In this document: one piece after another, positions 41,416 through 50,341 of the stretch
How positions within the stretch are numbered: the stretch's first letter is position 1
Layout of the letters: each line of letters begins with the position of its first letter
Assembly (NCBI RefSeq): GCF_003967535.1
Contig: NZ_BIFR01000002.1
Location: forward strand, 744,001-808,000
From: Tengunoibacter tsumagoiensis
GTDB taxonomy: Bacteria; Chloroflexota; Ktedonobacteria; Ktedonobacterales; Ktedonobacteraceae
DNA: 64,000 bases
Reading direction: 5' to 3'
Notes under the pieces: model-generated
The model's input: the letters and a program-made list of their open reading frames with translations, nothing else
What the model was told of the DNA's origin: nothing
The model's database searches: none
Program-made: the position numbers and the translations under genes

Positions 41416-43077
41416 ATGGATACAATACAAACACAAGTGATTATTGTTGGAGGCGCTGTTGCAGGAGGATCGCTTGCCTGTGCTCTGGCATACCAGGGCA
41501 TTCATTCTGTTTTGCTTGAAAAGCGGAAGACCCCCACAGATCTCAATCGTGGAGACGGCATGCAGCCCCGCTCATTAGAGATTATGGAGGAATGGGGGCT
41601 CTTGAGCGCTTTTGAGAAAGCAGGAGCCATTCCTGCTTATGGTATTGAGATGTATCATCCCTTCCTTGGTAAGTTGCTAGAGATTGATCTGGGCGTCGTG
41701 AAGACGGCTCATCCTCATCTGCTGAATCTCCCCCATCGTGACATCGAGGTTCTTCTGCTTGAGCATGCCAGGAAGAGCGGCTATTGTCAGATACTGTATG
41801 GAAACGCCTCGGACCTGATTATGGAAGAAGGCAGAGCCATTGGCGTGAGCGCAACGATTGCTGGCTCGGAGATCGAGATCTATGCGCCAGTGATTGCAGG
41901 AGCTGACGGAGCTCAGTCGGCTCTACGAAGAAAGATAGGGATCGAAGTCGCATTCCAGGAATATGAACACGATCTGCTGGTCTTACATGCTCAACGACCA
42001 GATTGGTTTACCGGGAAGTTGCGGACGCGTGTGTTCCTCCATCAAGATGGCGCAGCTATCCTGTTGCCATTACCAGACGAGAAGGTCCGTCTGGCACTTC
42101 TTGTTCCAGCAGGTCAGGGTGGTCAATGGAAGATGATGACAGAAGAGGCGTTATTGCACCAGTTGATAAAAAGAAATCCGCGCCTGGGAGACCTGAAAGG
42201 CATTGAGAAGCAAGGAGAGCATATCTATCGCATGAGGAAGATGCATGCTCCAACCTATGCGGCAAAGGGAGTTGTCCTGCTGGGGGATGCGGCTCATGTG
42301 ACACATGCTGCGGGTGGTTTAGGCATGAATATGGCCCTTCAGGATGCTCATACCCTGGCCGCAGAGCTTGCCAGTGCCTTTCAACACAGAGTTTCATTTG
42401 ACCAGGCATATAGCAACTATGAACGGCTCCGGTATCCAGTCAATCAAGGTGTTATTGATCGTGCAGAATTTATGTCGAAGCAACTGTGGACGCCCTCACA
42501 ACGCGCATTTTGGGGCCGAGCGCTCTCATTGGCCATTCCGCATTATCTTCTCCCTTTTCTCTGGAAGAAAATTACGACTTCGCTGGCCTGGAGAAATGCG
42601 GGTATTCTTACTCCTACTCCAGCAAAGCGCAGCCCATTTCCAGCTCTTATCGTAGCCTTATATCGCCTTTCACAAGGTCGAATTGGAGGACACTCCCATC
42701 AAAATCCTGTGTTATTGTTGAGCACTCAGCAAGAGAACAACAAAATGCATACCGTCCCATTGTTGTTTTTCCCCAAGGGAGATCAGCTACTCATTGTGGC
42801 ATCCAATGGTGGCTCAGACCTCCCACCTCAATGGTATAGAAACTTGCAACGGAACCAACAGGTTATTCTGCATATTGGCTCAACCAGTCAGAAAGCTCTT
42901 GCTACAGTCGCAGACCAGGATCTGCATGCCGAGCTCTGGCCCTGGCTGATCGAACGGTATGCAGGCTTAGAAGCCTACCAGAAAAAAACGCCCCGGCAGC
43001 TTGCCATTATTCTTTTACAGCAAGAAGTGCCGACAGAAAAAAAAGAACCTGAGTTTGTTGCAATTGGAGCAAAATAG
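41416..43077 (+). CDS. FAD-dependent monooxygenase fused to a DDN/F420-type (DUF385) domain
   Basis: Residues 1-390 are a PHBH-fold flavin hydroxylase: VIIVGGAVAGGSLACALA, a DG motif in IAGADGAQSALRRKIG and the GD motif VVLLGDAAHVTHAAGG. Residues about 415-545 match the deazaflavin (F420)-dependent nitroreductase/DDN family: NPVLLLSTQ, HTVPLLFFPKGDQLLIVASNG split as shown, PPQWYRNLQRNQQV, then ELWPWLIERYAGLEAYQKKT. Such two-flavin fusion is unusual and would allow hydroxylation and reduction on one polypeptide. The N-terminal extension to 41380 lacks homology, so the ATG at 41416 is used. Predicted tailoring enzyme of the polyketide-like locus. Confidence 0.87.
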   Translation: MDTIQTQVIIVGGAVAGGSLACALAYQGIHSVLLEKRKTPTDLNRGDGMQPRSLEIMEEWGLLSAFEKAGAIPAYGIEMYHPFLGKLLEIDLGVVKTAHPHLLNLPHRDIEVLLLEHARKSGYCQILYGNASDLIMEEGRAIGVSATIAGSEIEIYAPVIAGADGAQSALRRKIGIEVAFQEYEHDLLVLHAQRPDWFTGKLRTRVFLHQDGAAILLPLPDEKVRLALLVPAGQGGQWKMMTEEALLHQLIKRNPRLGDLKGIEKQGEHIYRMRKMHAPTYAAKGVVLLGDAAHVTHAAGGLGMNMALQDAHTLAAELASAFQHRVSFDQAYSNYERLRYPVNQGVIDRAEFMSKQLWTPSQRAFWGRALSLAIPHYLLPFLWKKITTSLAWRNAGILTPTPAKRSPFPALIVALYRLSQGRIGGHSHQNPVLLLSTQQENNKMHTVPLLFFPKGDQLLIVASNGGSDLPPQWYRNLQRNQQVILHIGSTSQKALATVADQDLHAELWPWLIERYAGLEAYQKKTPRQLAIILLQQEVPTEKKEPEFVAIGAK

Positions 43078-43143
43078 TTCTTTATAAAGGAAACGTACCA
43101 GCCTGGAAGCATGTACTGAGTTGGGCAGAGATCCTCTTAGCGT

Positions 43144-43162
43144 ACTTACCAGGCTGGTAAGT
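43144..43162 (+). promoter_or_regulatory. 19-bp palindrome upstream of the aldehyde dehydrogenase (TetR-type operator candidate)
   Basis: ACTTACCAG and its exact complement CTGGTAAGT flank one central base. A related imperfect site, TACCAGCCTGGAA, lies at about 43096-43108. They sit 140-200 bp upstream of the ALDH start. The TetR-like protein at 40676 is the nearest candidate ligand-responsive repressor. Half-site TGGTAA also appears upstream of fabG. Confidence 0.55.
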
Positions 43163-43302
43163 TGCGAGTAACGTAGATGCGATAACATCCATTCAAGCGG
43201 TCACGAGTAGAATTTCTATGGCTCTTGGATGGATAGAGACAGAGAGCATAAAAAGTGTTCTTTGCTTTTCTCCTAAGAAAGAAGCGCAGAAGAGAGGGTA
43301 AA

Positions 43303-44787
43303 ATGGGACTTCTTGAATCTGAATGCTGGCCAGGCAAGATCTACAGTGATGGTTGGAAGAGAGCAACAGGTGGAGATAGAGCTGTCTGTGAACCAGCAAC
43401 AGGCGAGTGTCTGGCAAGAGTGGGCTACTCTGATCCAGAAGATATTGAACGAGCAACCCGGATTGCGGTAGAGGCGCAGCGCCACTGGTGGGCCTGCCCT
43501 GCTTCTGAACGTCGAGAAGTATTCTATCGAGCAGCGCACCTCCTTGAAGTACACCATAATGAGATCTGTGAATGGATTGTACGTGAGGGAGGGGCAATCC
43601 CAATGAAAGCACACTTTGAGGTCAGAGGGTGTCTGGATGAATTGCAGGAAGCGGCAGCCATCCCGACGAGTCCCACTGGATATGTCATGCCAGGATCTCA
43701 TCCTGGTCAGATGGCCAGTGCTCAACTGGGGCAACTCAGTCTGGCTCGTCGCATCCCTCGAGGGGTAGTTGGCGTCATCTCACCTTTTAACTTTCCTCTT
43801 GTCCTGGCTATGCGCTCTGTTGCGCCCGCCATCGCACTTGGGAATGCGGTCATCCTTAAGCCAGATCCTCGTACTGCCATTTCAGGAGGGATCGTGCTTG
43901 CGCGATTATTTGAAGAAGCGGGGCTTCCCAGTGGTGTTTTACAGGTGCTTCCAGGTGGCAAAGAGGCAGGAGAAGCCCTGGTACGAGATAGCCATGTCGA
44001 TATGATCTCTTTTACAGGATCTACTGTAGTGGGTCAACGTATAGCTGAATTGGCTGCACCTTCTTTAAAGAAAGTAGCTCTGGAGCTTGGAGGAAACAAC
44101 GCGTATATTGTGTTAGACGACGCGCCTGTCGAGGCTGCCAGCTCAGCTGGTGCGTGGAGCTCCTTTTTTCATCAGGGACAGATCTGTATGTCAGCGGGTC
44201 GCCATATTGTCCACGAGCGTATTGCTGAAAAGTACGTAGCACTACTGGCTCAGCGAGCGGCAGCCTTAAAAGTGGGGAATCCCTATCAAGAGGATGTTGA
44301 GCTTGGCCCAATTATAGATCGCAAGCAGCTAGAGCGGATTCAGCATATTGTTGATGCCACCGTTGCGGACGGAGCCCACCTTATCACAGGCGGAAGTGCC
44401 AGGGGTCCGTATTATCTCCCAACAGTTTTAACGCATGTGCAGCCAACGATGGCAGCATATGCCAATGAGATCTTCGGTCCTGTGGCACCTGTCACTATCG
44501 TAGGAAGCGATGAAGAGGCTATTGAGGTTGCAAATGCCAGCCCTTATGGCTTGTCAGCCGCCATCCAGACGGGCTCTCAGGCGCGTGCATTTGCTATAGC
44601 GGAACGTCTCCATAGTGGGATGATTCATGTGAATGACCAGACCGTAAATTATGAATCGAATATTCCATTTGGAGGTGTAGGTCTGTCTGGAAATGGAGGT
44701 CGGTTTGGCGGTGAGGCAAGCAAAGATGAATTCTCCCAGTGGCAGTGGTTCACGCTACGTCAGCAATCAACCTTTTATCCATTTTAG
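43303..44787 (+). CDS. Aldehyde dehydrogenase (benzaldehyde dehydrogenase-like)
   Basis: A 494-residue NAD(P)+ ALDH. VISPFNFPLVLAMRSVAPA, VILKPDPRT, SFTGSTVVGQR, the base Glu in LELGGNNAYIVLDDA and the nucleophile Cys in FFHQGQICMSAGR are all present. The FHQGQICMS pattern and N-terminus are like the aromatic-aldehyde (XylC/vanillin-type) group, so it could oxidise an aryl or unsaturated aldehyde formed in the pathway. GAGAGGG precedes the ATG at 43303. Its last 60 bp are duplicated just after the stop. It is distinct from the ALDH at 12383. Confidence 0.92.
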   Translation: MGLLESECWPGKIYSDGWKRATGGDRAVCEPATGECLARVGYSDPEDIERATRIAVEAQRHWWACPASERREVFYRAAHLLEVHHNEICEWIVREGGAIPMKAHFEVRGCLDELQEAAAIPTSPTGYVMPGSHPGQMASAQLGQLSLARRIPRGVVGVISPFNFPLVLAMRSVAPAIALGNAVILKPDPRTAISGGIVLARLFEEAGLPSGVLQVLPGGKEAGEALVRDSHVDMISFTGSTVVGQRIAELAAPSLKKVALELGGNNAYIVLDDAPVEAASSAGAWSSFFHQGQICMSAGRHIVHERIAEKYVALLAQRAAALKVGNPYQEDVELGPIIDRKQLERIQHIVDATVADGAHLITGGSARGPYYLPTVLTHVQPTMAAYANEIFGPVAPVTIVGSDEEAIEVANASPYGLSAAIQTGSQARAFAIAERLHSGMIHVNDQTVNYESNIPFGGVGLSGNGGRFGGEASKDEFSQWQWFTLRQQSTFYPF

Positions 44788-44847
44788 ATGAATGTTCCCA
44801 GTGGCAGTGGTTCACGCTACGTCAGCAATCAACCTTCTAATCATTTT
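44725..44847 (+). repeat. Tandem 61-bp duplication of the ALDH 3' end
   Basis: Copy 1 (44725-44785) encodes the last residues of the ALDH; copy 2 (44787-44847) follows immediately with a few differences. An out-of-register event: the second copy is outside the reading frame end and is non-coding. Confidence 0.88.
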
Positions 44848-44947
44848 GAATTGTAGAGCACACAGATGAGCATGAAATCTCATCATCTTCTTATCGGGTT
44901 TTGGGTTTCATGCTTATCAAGAAACATTGATGAAGGGACACGCTGTT

Positions 44948-46420
44948 ATGAGTTTTTCGGCATTACCAGAGAAGCGCCAGGGCTTGATAGAGTACAAGTG
45001 GATTGTGGCTATTGTTGTCATCTTTGGCGCTTTTATGAGCGTTTTAGATCAGACCATTGTAAATATTGCTGTTCCACGCCTGGAGAGTTCTTTTGAAACG
45101 GGCCTGAGCAGCGTCCAATGGGTATTGACTGCGTATGTGCTGACACAGGGAGTAGTAACTCCTACGACAGCATTTTTTGCAAATCGGCTGGGCACCAAAC
45201 GTTTCTATATTATCTCTCTTGTTCTCTTTACCATTGGTTCTGCGCTATGTGGTCTCTCGTGGAATCTTCCAGCCTTGATTATCTTTCGTATTGTGCAAGG
45301 AATTGGGGGGGCATTTCTCTTCCCACTAGGAATTGCACAGCTCTATCGGGTGTTTCCTTTAGAGGAGCGTGGTGTGGCGACAGGCGTCTTCGGGATCGCT
45401 ACCTTACTTGCCCCCGCTGTAGGTCCAACTCTGGGTGGTTATCTTATCACCTATGTGAATTGGCCGGCTATCTTTTATATTAATATTCCCATGGGGATTA
45501 TAGGCGTGATCCTGGCACTGCTGCTTCTGAAAGAAGTACGCGATGATGTCAAGGTGCGCTTTGACCTTCCAGGTTTTATCCTGGTAGCCGCTGGCCTGGC
45601 AGCAGTTCTGTATGCCCTTTCAAATGCAAGTGTAGATGGTTGGACATCAATAAGTGTCCTGTCATTCCTCATTGGGGGGATGGTGTTATTGGGGCTCTTT
45701 ACCATCGTCGAACTGATAAAGATCAGTCGAGGTGAGACTCCATTAGTCAACTTAAAGTTGTTTGCCAATGGACCATTTTTCATCAGTAATCTGACGAATG
45801 TCTTAATTACCTTTGCATTCTTCGGGGGCTTGTTTCTCTTCCCCATCTACCTCCAGAGCATGCGTGGAATGAGTGCTTTCGATTCTGGCCTGCTCCTGCT
45901 CCCACAGGCTCTCGCTGCGATTATCACCTCTTTTATCGGAGGACGATTAGTTGATCGCTATGGCGTGCGTCTGGTGGTTATTCCCGGGCTGGTCTTGCTG
46001 GCGTTTGTTACCTGGCAGTTTGCCTATGTGACACCTGGTACTTCGTATTGGTGGCTTCAGTGTTTATTCATTGTTCGTGGTCTGGCATTAGGGGTGATTA
46101 TTCAGCCGCTCAGTGTCTCAGCGCTCTCGGATATTCGTCCACAACAGCTTGCGCAGGCGTCATCTTTGTATAGCGTCATCCGTTTTATCTCGACCTCTTT
46201 AGGAATTGCAGTTCTGGCAACGCTCATTCAGACGCGCATGAAAGTTGCCTTTATACCAGGTCAGCCAAAGCTCAGTTACATGTATGCTATTCAATATGAT
46301 TTCTGGTTCTGTTTGTGGGTCGTTCTGGGAGCTATTGTTCTCGCCTTTTTCATCCACTACAAGAGAAAACAGGTTTCAGGCCAGAAGGGACGAGCCGAGC
46401 TGCCGCTGGTTGAAGGTTAA
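44948..46420 (+). CDS. MFS exporter, DHA2 (EmrB/QacA) family, 14 spans
   Basis: Proton-driven drug-type efflux permease, 490 residues. DHA2 signatures: FGAFMSVLDQTIVNIAVPRL in TM1, WVLTAYVLTQGVVTPTTAF, the motif A loop FFANRLGTKRFY and the motif C region GIATLLAPAVGPTLGGYL in TM5. About 14 membrane segments. Starts at 44927-44930 are possible; 44948 has AAGGG 10 nt upstream and matches the family start. Its position among tailoring genes of the polyketide-like locus suggests it exports the product or gives self-resistance. Confidence 0.9.
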   Translation: MSFSALPEKRQGLIEYKWIVAIVVIFGAFMSVLDQTIVNIAVPRLESSFETGLSSVQWVLTAYVLTQGVVTPTTAFFANRLGTKRFYIISLVLFTIGSALCGLSWNLPALIIFRIVQGIGGAFLFPLGIAQLYRVFPLEERGVATGVFGIATLLAPAVGPTLGGYLITYVNWPAIFYINIPMGIIGVILALLLLKEVRDDVKVRFDLPGFILVAAGLAAVLYALSNASVDGWTSISVLSFLIGGMVLLGLFTIVELIKISRGETPLVNLKLFANGPFFISNLTNVLITFAFFGGLFLFPIYLQSMRGMSAFDSGLLLLPQALAAIITSFIGGRLVDRYGVRLVVIPGLVLLAFVTWQFAYVTPGTSYWWLQCLFIVRGLALGVIIQPLSVSALSDIRPQQLAQASSLYSVIRFISTSLGIAVLATLIQTRMKVAFIPGQPKLSYMYAIQYDFWFCLWVVLGAIVLAFFIHYKRKQVSGQKGRAELPLVEG

Positions 46421-46475
46421 TTCAGAAGGTATGTGAAGGAACAAAGAAGAGAACCAGTCAAGGAGGAGCTTGCGA

Positions 46476-47798
46476 ATGAGTGTTTATACAGATATTCCGT
46501 ATGTGACCCCACCAGCAGATTATCAGTTTCATCTGGGAACTTTCCTGGCAGATGCGTATGAGCGGTATGGTCCAGTTTTTCGCTCAACCTACTTTGAGCA
46601 AGATGTTCTGTATATGATTGGGCCCGAAGCTAATCGTTTCGTGCTAGTGAGTAATCGCCAAAAATTTTCCAACGATAAGGGGTGGAGCAGCATTTTTAGT
46701 GTCTCTGATATGTTTGGTCGCGGTCTGCTTACAATGGATGGAACCGAACATAGTCAGAGCCGGAAGATGATGAATCCAGCGTTTACAGTTAATTACATGA
46801 ACCATTATCTGCCGTTGATGAACCGTGTTATTCGTGACTACACTGGTTATTGGGCAGAGGTTGGCGAGATAGACATCTATGAAGAGGCTCGTAAAATCAC
46901 CTTTGAGATAGCAGCTCAGGCGTTTGCTGGTCTGAGAAGTGAGACTGAGATTGCCCAATTCCGTGAGCTTTTTTTGCGCATTCTTATGACACCACGAGTT
47001 GTTGAACCCGATGAAGATTTTGAAACCTTTACGCGGGAACAGGCAGTGAAGCTACGACAGCTTCAAGGCGAACTTCATACGTTGTTGCTTCCCAAAATTG
47101 AAGAGCGTCGTAAGAATCCGACAAACGATCTTTTCGGCCTGTTAGTTCAAGCGCGGGATGATCAGGGGAATGCAATGCCCGATGAGCAACTGACAGCCCA
47201 TGCGAATATCTTGCTTGTGGCAGGGCATGAGACTTCTACCAGCTTTATCTCCTGGCTATTGTACCTACTCGTCCAACATCCCGACTATCTTGAGCGTGTT
47301 TTAGCTGAACAGGATGCTTTGCTGCTTCCAGACAGTGAGCCAACACTAGAAGATATTAAGCGGATGAAAGTGTTAGACAACGCTCTGAAAGAGACTGAAC
47401 GCTTGTATCCTCCTATTCCCAATGGTCCGCGTGGACTTGTGGAGGATATTGAATTTAACGGCTATCATATACCAGCCGGGACATTAGTGTTTTATGCTAT
47501 TGCAGCGTCTCATATGATTGGAAGCATTTTTCCTCAGCCAACTCAGTTTGATCCAGATCGTTTTGCCGCTCCACGTGAGGAAGATAAGAAAAGTCCATAT
47601 GCACTCGTTGGCTTTGGCGGCGGTCCTCGTATGTGTATTGGTCTGAACTTTGCCCAGATTGAGATGAAGGCGCTGCTTTCACACCTGCTTCGTCGCTACC
47701 GTTTCGATCTGGTCCCTGGGCAGGAGATTGCACAGTTTTATGCAGCTACTGGTCGTCCACTGAATGGTATTCGCTTCCAGGTGTCTAAGCGGGCATAA
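46476..47798 (+). CDS. Cytochrome P450
   Basis: Heme monooxygenase of 440 residues. I-helix LLVAGHETSTSFISW, ExxR in LKETERLYPPIPNGPRG, and heme loop FGGGPRMCIGLNFAQIEMK with the thiolate Cys. The FGGGPRxCIGxxFA form and KETLRLYPP-type ExxR resemble the class with CYP102/CYP4/CYP120-like fatty-acid and terpenoid hydroxylases more than the CYP107 type at 14756. AGGAGGAG precedes the ATG at 46476. Likely acts on a fatty or polyene chain made by the upstream genes. It closes the rightward series; a terminator follows. Confidence 0.93.
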   Translation: MSVYTDIPYVTPPADYQFHLGTFLADAYERYGPVFRSTYFEQDVLYMIGPEANRFVLVSNRQKFSNDKGWSSIFSVSDMFGRGLLTMDGTEHSQSRKMMNPAFTVNYMNHYLPLMNRVIRDYTGYWAEVGEIDIYEEARKITFEIAAQAFAGLRSETEIAQFRELFLRILMTPRVVEPDEDFETFTREQAVKLRQLQGELHTLLLPKIEERRKNPTNDLFGLLVQARDDQGNAMPDEQLTAHANILLVAGHETSTSFISWLLYLLVQHPDYLERVLAEQDALLLPDSEPTLEDIKRMKVLDNALKETERLYPPIPNGPRGLVEDIEFNGYHIPAGTLVFYAIAASHMIGSIFPQPTQFDPDRFAAPREEDKKSPYALVGFGGGPRMCIGLNFAQIEMKALLSHLLRRYRFDLVPGQEIAQFYAATGRPLNGIRFQVSKRA

Positions 47799-47827
47799 TT
47801 CTGTCTATGCAAAAATGACGCGATAAA

Positions 47828-47867
47828 AAAGCCTTTGTGCATGCAATGATGTAGTTACAGAGGCTTT
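47828..47867 (+). terminator. Hairpin terminator after the P450 gene
   Basis: AAAGCCTTTGT (47828-47838) pairs with ACAGAGGCTTT (47857-47867) with one mismatch, loop 18 nt, 30 bp past the stop. T-rich sequence follows at 47877-47880. Confidence 0.6.
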
Positions 47868-47931
47868 AGTGCATAATTTTATTGTATACTTAGAGAATAT
47901 TATGGTTTTTATTTGATTAAGGAGAGAATAG

Positions 47932-48693
47932 ATGTGTTACGATAAAGATGCTGTTCCACCAGATCTTCCTGTTGCAGGAGAGAGCGTTTCTGGTGAAGAT
48001 CTCGTTCTGGCAGCAGCCGATGGGAATCTTTTTTCGGTCTACGTAGCGCAACCACAGAAGGAGTTCCATTCTCAGGTCCTTATTTTCCCCGATGTACGTG
48101 GTCTTCACCAATTCTATAAAGAATTGGCTGTACGGTTTGCACAAGCAGGCGTAAGGGCATTAGCGATTGATTATTTTGGCCGTACTGCGGGTGTGAGAAT
48201 AGAAGAAGAAAATTTCAACCATGAGCCACATGTAAGACAGTTGCAAATGAACACCTTTTTTCAGGATGTTACTGGGGCCCTTTCTTATCTCCATTCAACT
48301 AACGCTGCGTCCGTTCCGACGTTTACGATTGGCTTTTGTCTCGGGGGGAGTTTCTCGTTACTGGCAGGTACGCAAGATTTTGCGTTAAGCGGTGTGATTG
48401 CTTTTTACGCTTCCCTTAGCCGTTCTCTTCCGACAAGTAAAGGATCTGTTCTTGAGCAAGCGAAACTCATAAAATACCCTGTGCTCGGGCTATTTGGTGG
48501 TGCAGATCATGGTATTCCTGTTTCTGAAGTGCAACAACTGGGAGATGAACTGAATCAAGCAGAAATTAAGAATACGATTGTTGTCTATCCAGATGCTCCG
48601 CATAGTTTTTTTGATCGTCGAGCTACGCAATATGCTGAAGCTTCTGCGGATGCCTGGAAACAGATCTTGAACTTTATGTCTTCCTATAGTTAG
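47932..48693 (+). CDS. Dienelactone hydrolase family protein
   Basis: Alpha/beta hydrolase of 253 residues using a Cys nucleophile. LIFPDVRGLHQFYKELAVRFA is the family signature, FTIGFCLGGSFSLLAG carries the Cys, and PDAPHSFFDRR the catalytic His, with the Asp in GLFGGADHGIP. Members open dienelactones or other lactones and esters. AAGGAGAGAATAG precedes the ATG. It follows the P450 on the same strand but behind a terminator, so its link to the polyketide-like locus is only positional. A short direct repeat (TAGTTAGTACATA twice) follows the stop. Confidence 0.9.
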   Translation: MCYDKDAVPPDLPVAGESVSGEDLVLAAADGNLFSVYVAQPQKEFHSQVLIFPDVRGLHQFYKELAVRFAQAGVRALAIDYFGRTAGVRIEEENFNHEPHVRQLQMNTFFQDVTGALSYLHSTNAASVPTFTIGFCLGGSFSLLAGTQDFALSGVIAFYASLSRSLPTSKGSVLEQAKLIKYPVLGLFGGADHGIPVSEVQQLGDELNQAEIKNTIVVYPDAPHSFFDRRATQYAEASADAWKQILNFMSSYS

Positions 48694-48755
48694 TACATAT
48701 AGTTAGTACATAACTGTTCTGTAATCAGGCATCCGCTTAGAGCGGAGCTGGTCTA

Positions 48756-50123
48756 TCACAGTAAGGCGATCGATGAATCCCTTTGGGGGAAGAGGATCTC
48801 CAGGAGTGATTTTGCCTCTTTTTTTGCCCAGACATCGGGAAAGGTTGCACGTAAGTCTTCAAGGCTTCGATAGCCAAACAGCAGTTGCAGAAAGATGAGA
48901 GGTGGGAAGCCAGCCAGTGGATCGACTCCATAGACTGGCTTGTGCCATGGCTCAACTCTGGTGAGCCGCCCCTGCTCAAACTGAAGAACCAGTCCGGTGC
49001 GATAAAAATCAATCTTTACGGTTCCACTATAGTTGGCCATCCAGGATGAGGCCAGACGTTTTTCCAGGACTGGCGCAATGTGGGTAAGAAAGGCAGCCAG
49101 GTCTGGTACACGAAGATACCAGGCGTAGGGTGGATCAAAGGCTGGAGCAAGATAGCCGCCAAGCGCATCATAAATGGGATGAGAGCGACCGAGATGGAAA
49201 TGAATTTCTCCCAGTGGATCGATCTCTGCGCTGGCGGCAGTCTGTTCTCCGTACAATGTTAAGGCACGAAGAAGCGGTGGAGTAAGGGCCTGAATATCAA
49301 CCTGGGGCGCAAAATACAGCTTGAACACATCTAATCCACGCCAGGAACGCTTCTCACCACATAAGACAAAGGCTTGTGGCACACCAGCTGCATCGATCAA
49401 CATCATATGTTGAGGTAATTTATCGGGAACTGCTGCTTTCTGCCACTCTGTAAAGCGGAATCGCAGAATTTCTTCGGTCAGTTTCATCCATAAGATACTG
49501 TCTCTTCGATGATGGCGATAATAGTCCAGGATGAGTGGAATATCTTCTTCTGTTGCTCCACGCAATGTATAGGGCGGTTCGTCGTCTCGGGCTTTTGGGA
49601 TCGTCTGTATAAATGTAATGCGCTTTCCATCCAGATCCATTGCATATTCATAGCCAAACTGGCGATAAAAATAGGGGATACCTGTAATCGCCTGGACCAG
49701 ATGGCCTTCTGCTTCACTACGCGCATGGATCATGCCGAAGAGAGCTCGAATCAGCCCACGATTGCGATAATCAGAATCAGTCGCAACGATTTCAGGTCGA
49801 CCAACGGGAAAGGCAATCCCCTCATAATCCCAGGTGTGGCGCAATAGGCAGGTGCAGGCCACGATGGGATTTTCCTGCTTATGCAGATCCTCTACTACAC
49901 CAAAGTCATTCTGTCCCATAAGAATATGGTGCCCACTCATGACTTGACGTACCCAATTCATGAGAAATTGATTGGGTGGATCATCTTCTTTTTCTTTGAA
50001 TACTTGACCACATAGATGTGCGATTGCTTCCGTGTCGGTGGGAGTCGACCAGCGCAAGATAAGGTCGTTGCCCAGATCATGTCGATAATCAGGATGGGCT
50101 GCTGTAATTGCATTTAGTTGCAT
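48756..50123 (-). CDS. GNAT-family acetyltransferase (Eis-like)
   Basis: A 455-residue protein with an N-terminal GNAT domain (about 20-165): VGRPEIVATDSDYRNRGLIR contains the acetyl-CoA loop in the form RNRGLIRALF, followed by GIPYFYRQFGYEYAMDL. A second GNAT-like half (about 185-330) and a C-terminal sterol-carrier-like region (335-440, with GTVKIDFYRTGLVLQFEQG split in the fold) give the three-domain layout of Eis-type N-acetyltransferases that modify aminoglycosides or other amines. AAAGGAATATTCACTT precedes the ATG. Divergent from the arsenic genes. Substrate unknown. Confidence 0.85.
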   Translation of the reverse strand: MQLNAITAAHPDYRHDLGNDLILRWSTPTDTEAIAHLCGQVFKEKEDDPPNQFLMNWVRQVMSGHHILMGQNDFGVVEDLHKQENPIVACTCLLRHTWDYEGIAFPVGRPEIVATDSDYRNRGLIRALFGMIHARSEAEGHLVQAITGIPYFYRQFGYEYAMDLDGKRITFIQTIPKARDDEPPYTLRGATEEDIPLILDYYRHHRRDSILWMKLTEEILRFRFTEWQKAAVPDKLPQHMMLIDAAGVPQAFVLCGEKRSWRGLDVFKLYFAPQVDIQALTPPLLRALTLYGEQTAASAEIDPLGEIHFHLGRSHPIYDALGGYLAPAFDPPYAWYLRVPDLAAFLTHIAPVLEKRLASSWMANYSGTVKIDFYRTGLVLQFEQGRLTRVEPWHKPVYGVDPLAGFPPLIFLQLLFGYRSLEDLRATFPDVWAKKEAKSLLEILFPQRDSSIALL

Positions 50124-50290
50124 AAGTGAATATTCCTTTCAACATTGAACTGGTCACGAATGGCGAGCACTATGTACAAATATACCTAGCAGCAGAGCCG
50201 TTTGTCAAGGCATGCTGGCAAGAAAGGTATCGCTGAGAGAAGCATTTCTCTTCGTCTCAGGCTTGTTTTTTTGTGCAATCGCTGGTAATA

Positions 50291-50314
50291 TTGCATCAAA
50301 CTAGTTTGATGCAA
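50291..50314 (+). promoter_or_regulatory. Perfect 24-bp ArsR-type operator
   Basis: A 12+12 bp perfect palindrome with core ATCAAACTAGTTTGAT, 27 bp before the ArsR-ArsC start. The ATCAA...TTGAT form is the usual ArsR/SmtB-family operator pattern. A partial half-site TTTGATG recurs at about 50320-50326. Confidence 0.85.
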
Positions 50315-50341
50315 ATTTCTTTGATGAAATGGAGGAAGGCC

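Noticed and set aside
25950..47798. Primary fatty-acid synthesis operon only
   Set aside because: Not excluded, but a Cys-less KS, a KS-KSbeta fusion, a changed KASIII, P450, exporter and no enoyl reductase fit a specialised pathway better; left as the main alternative.
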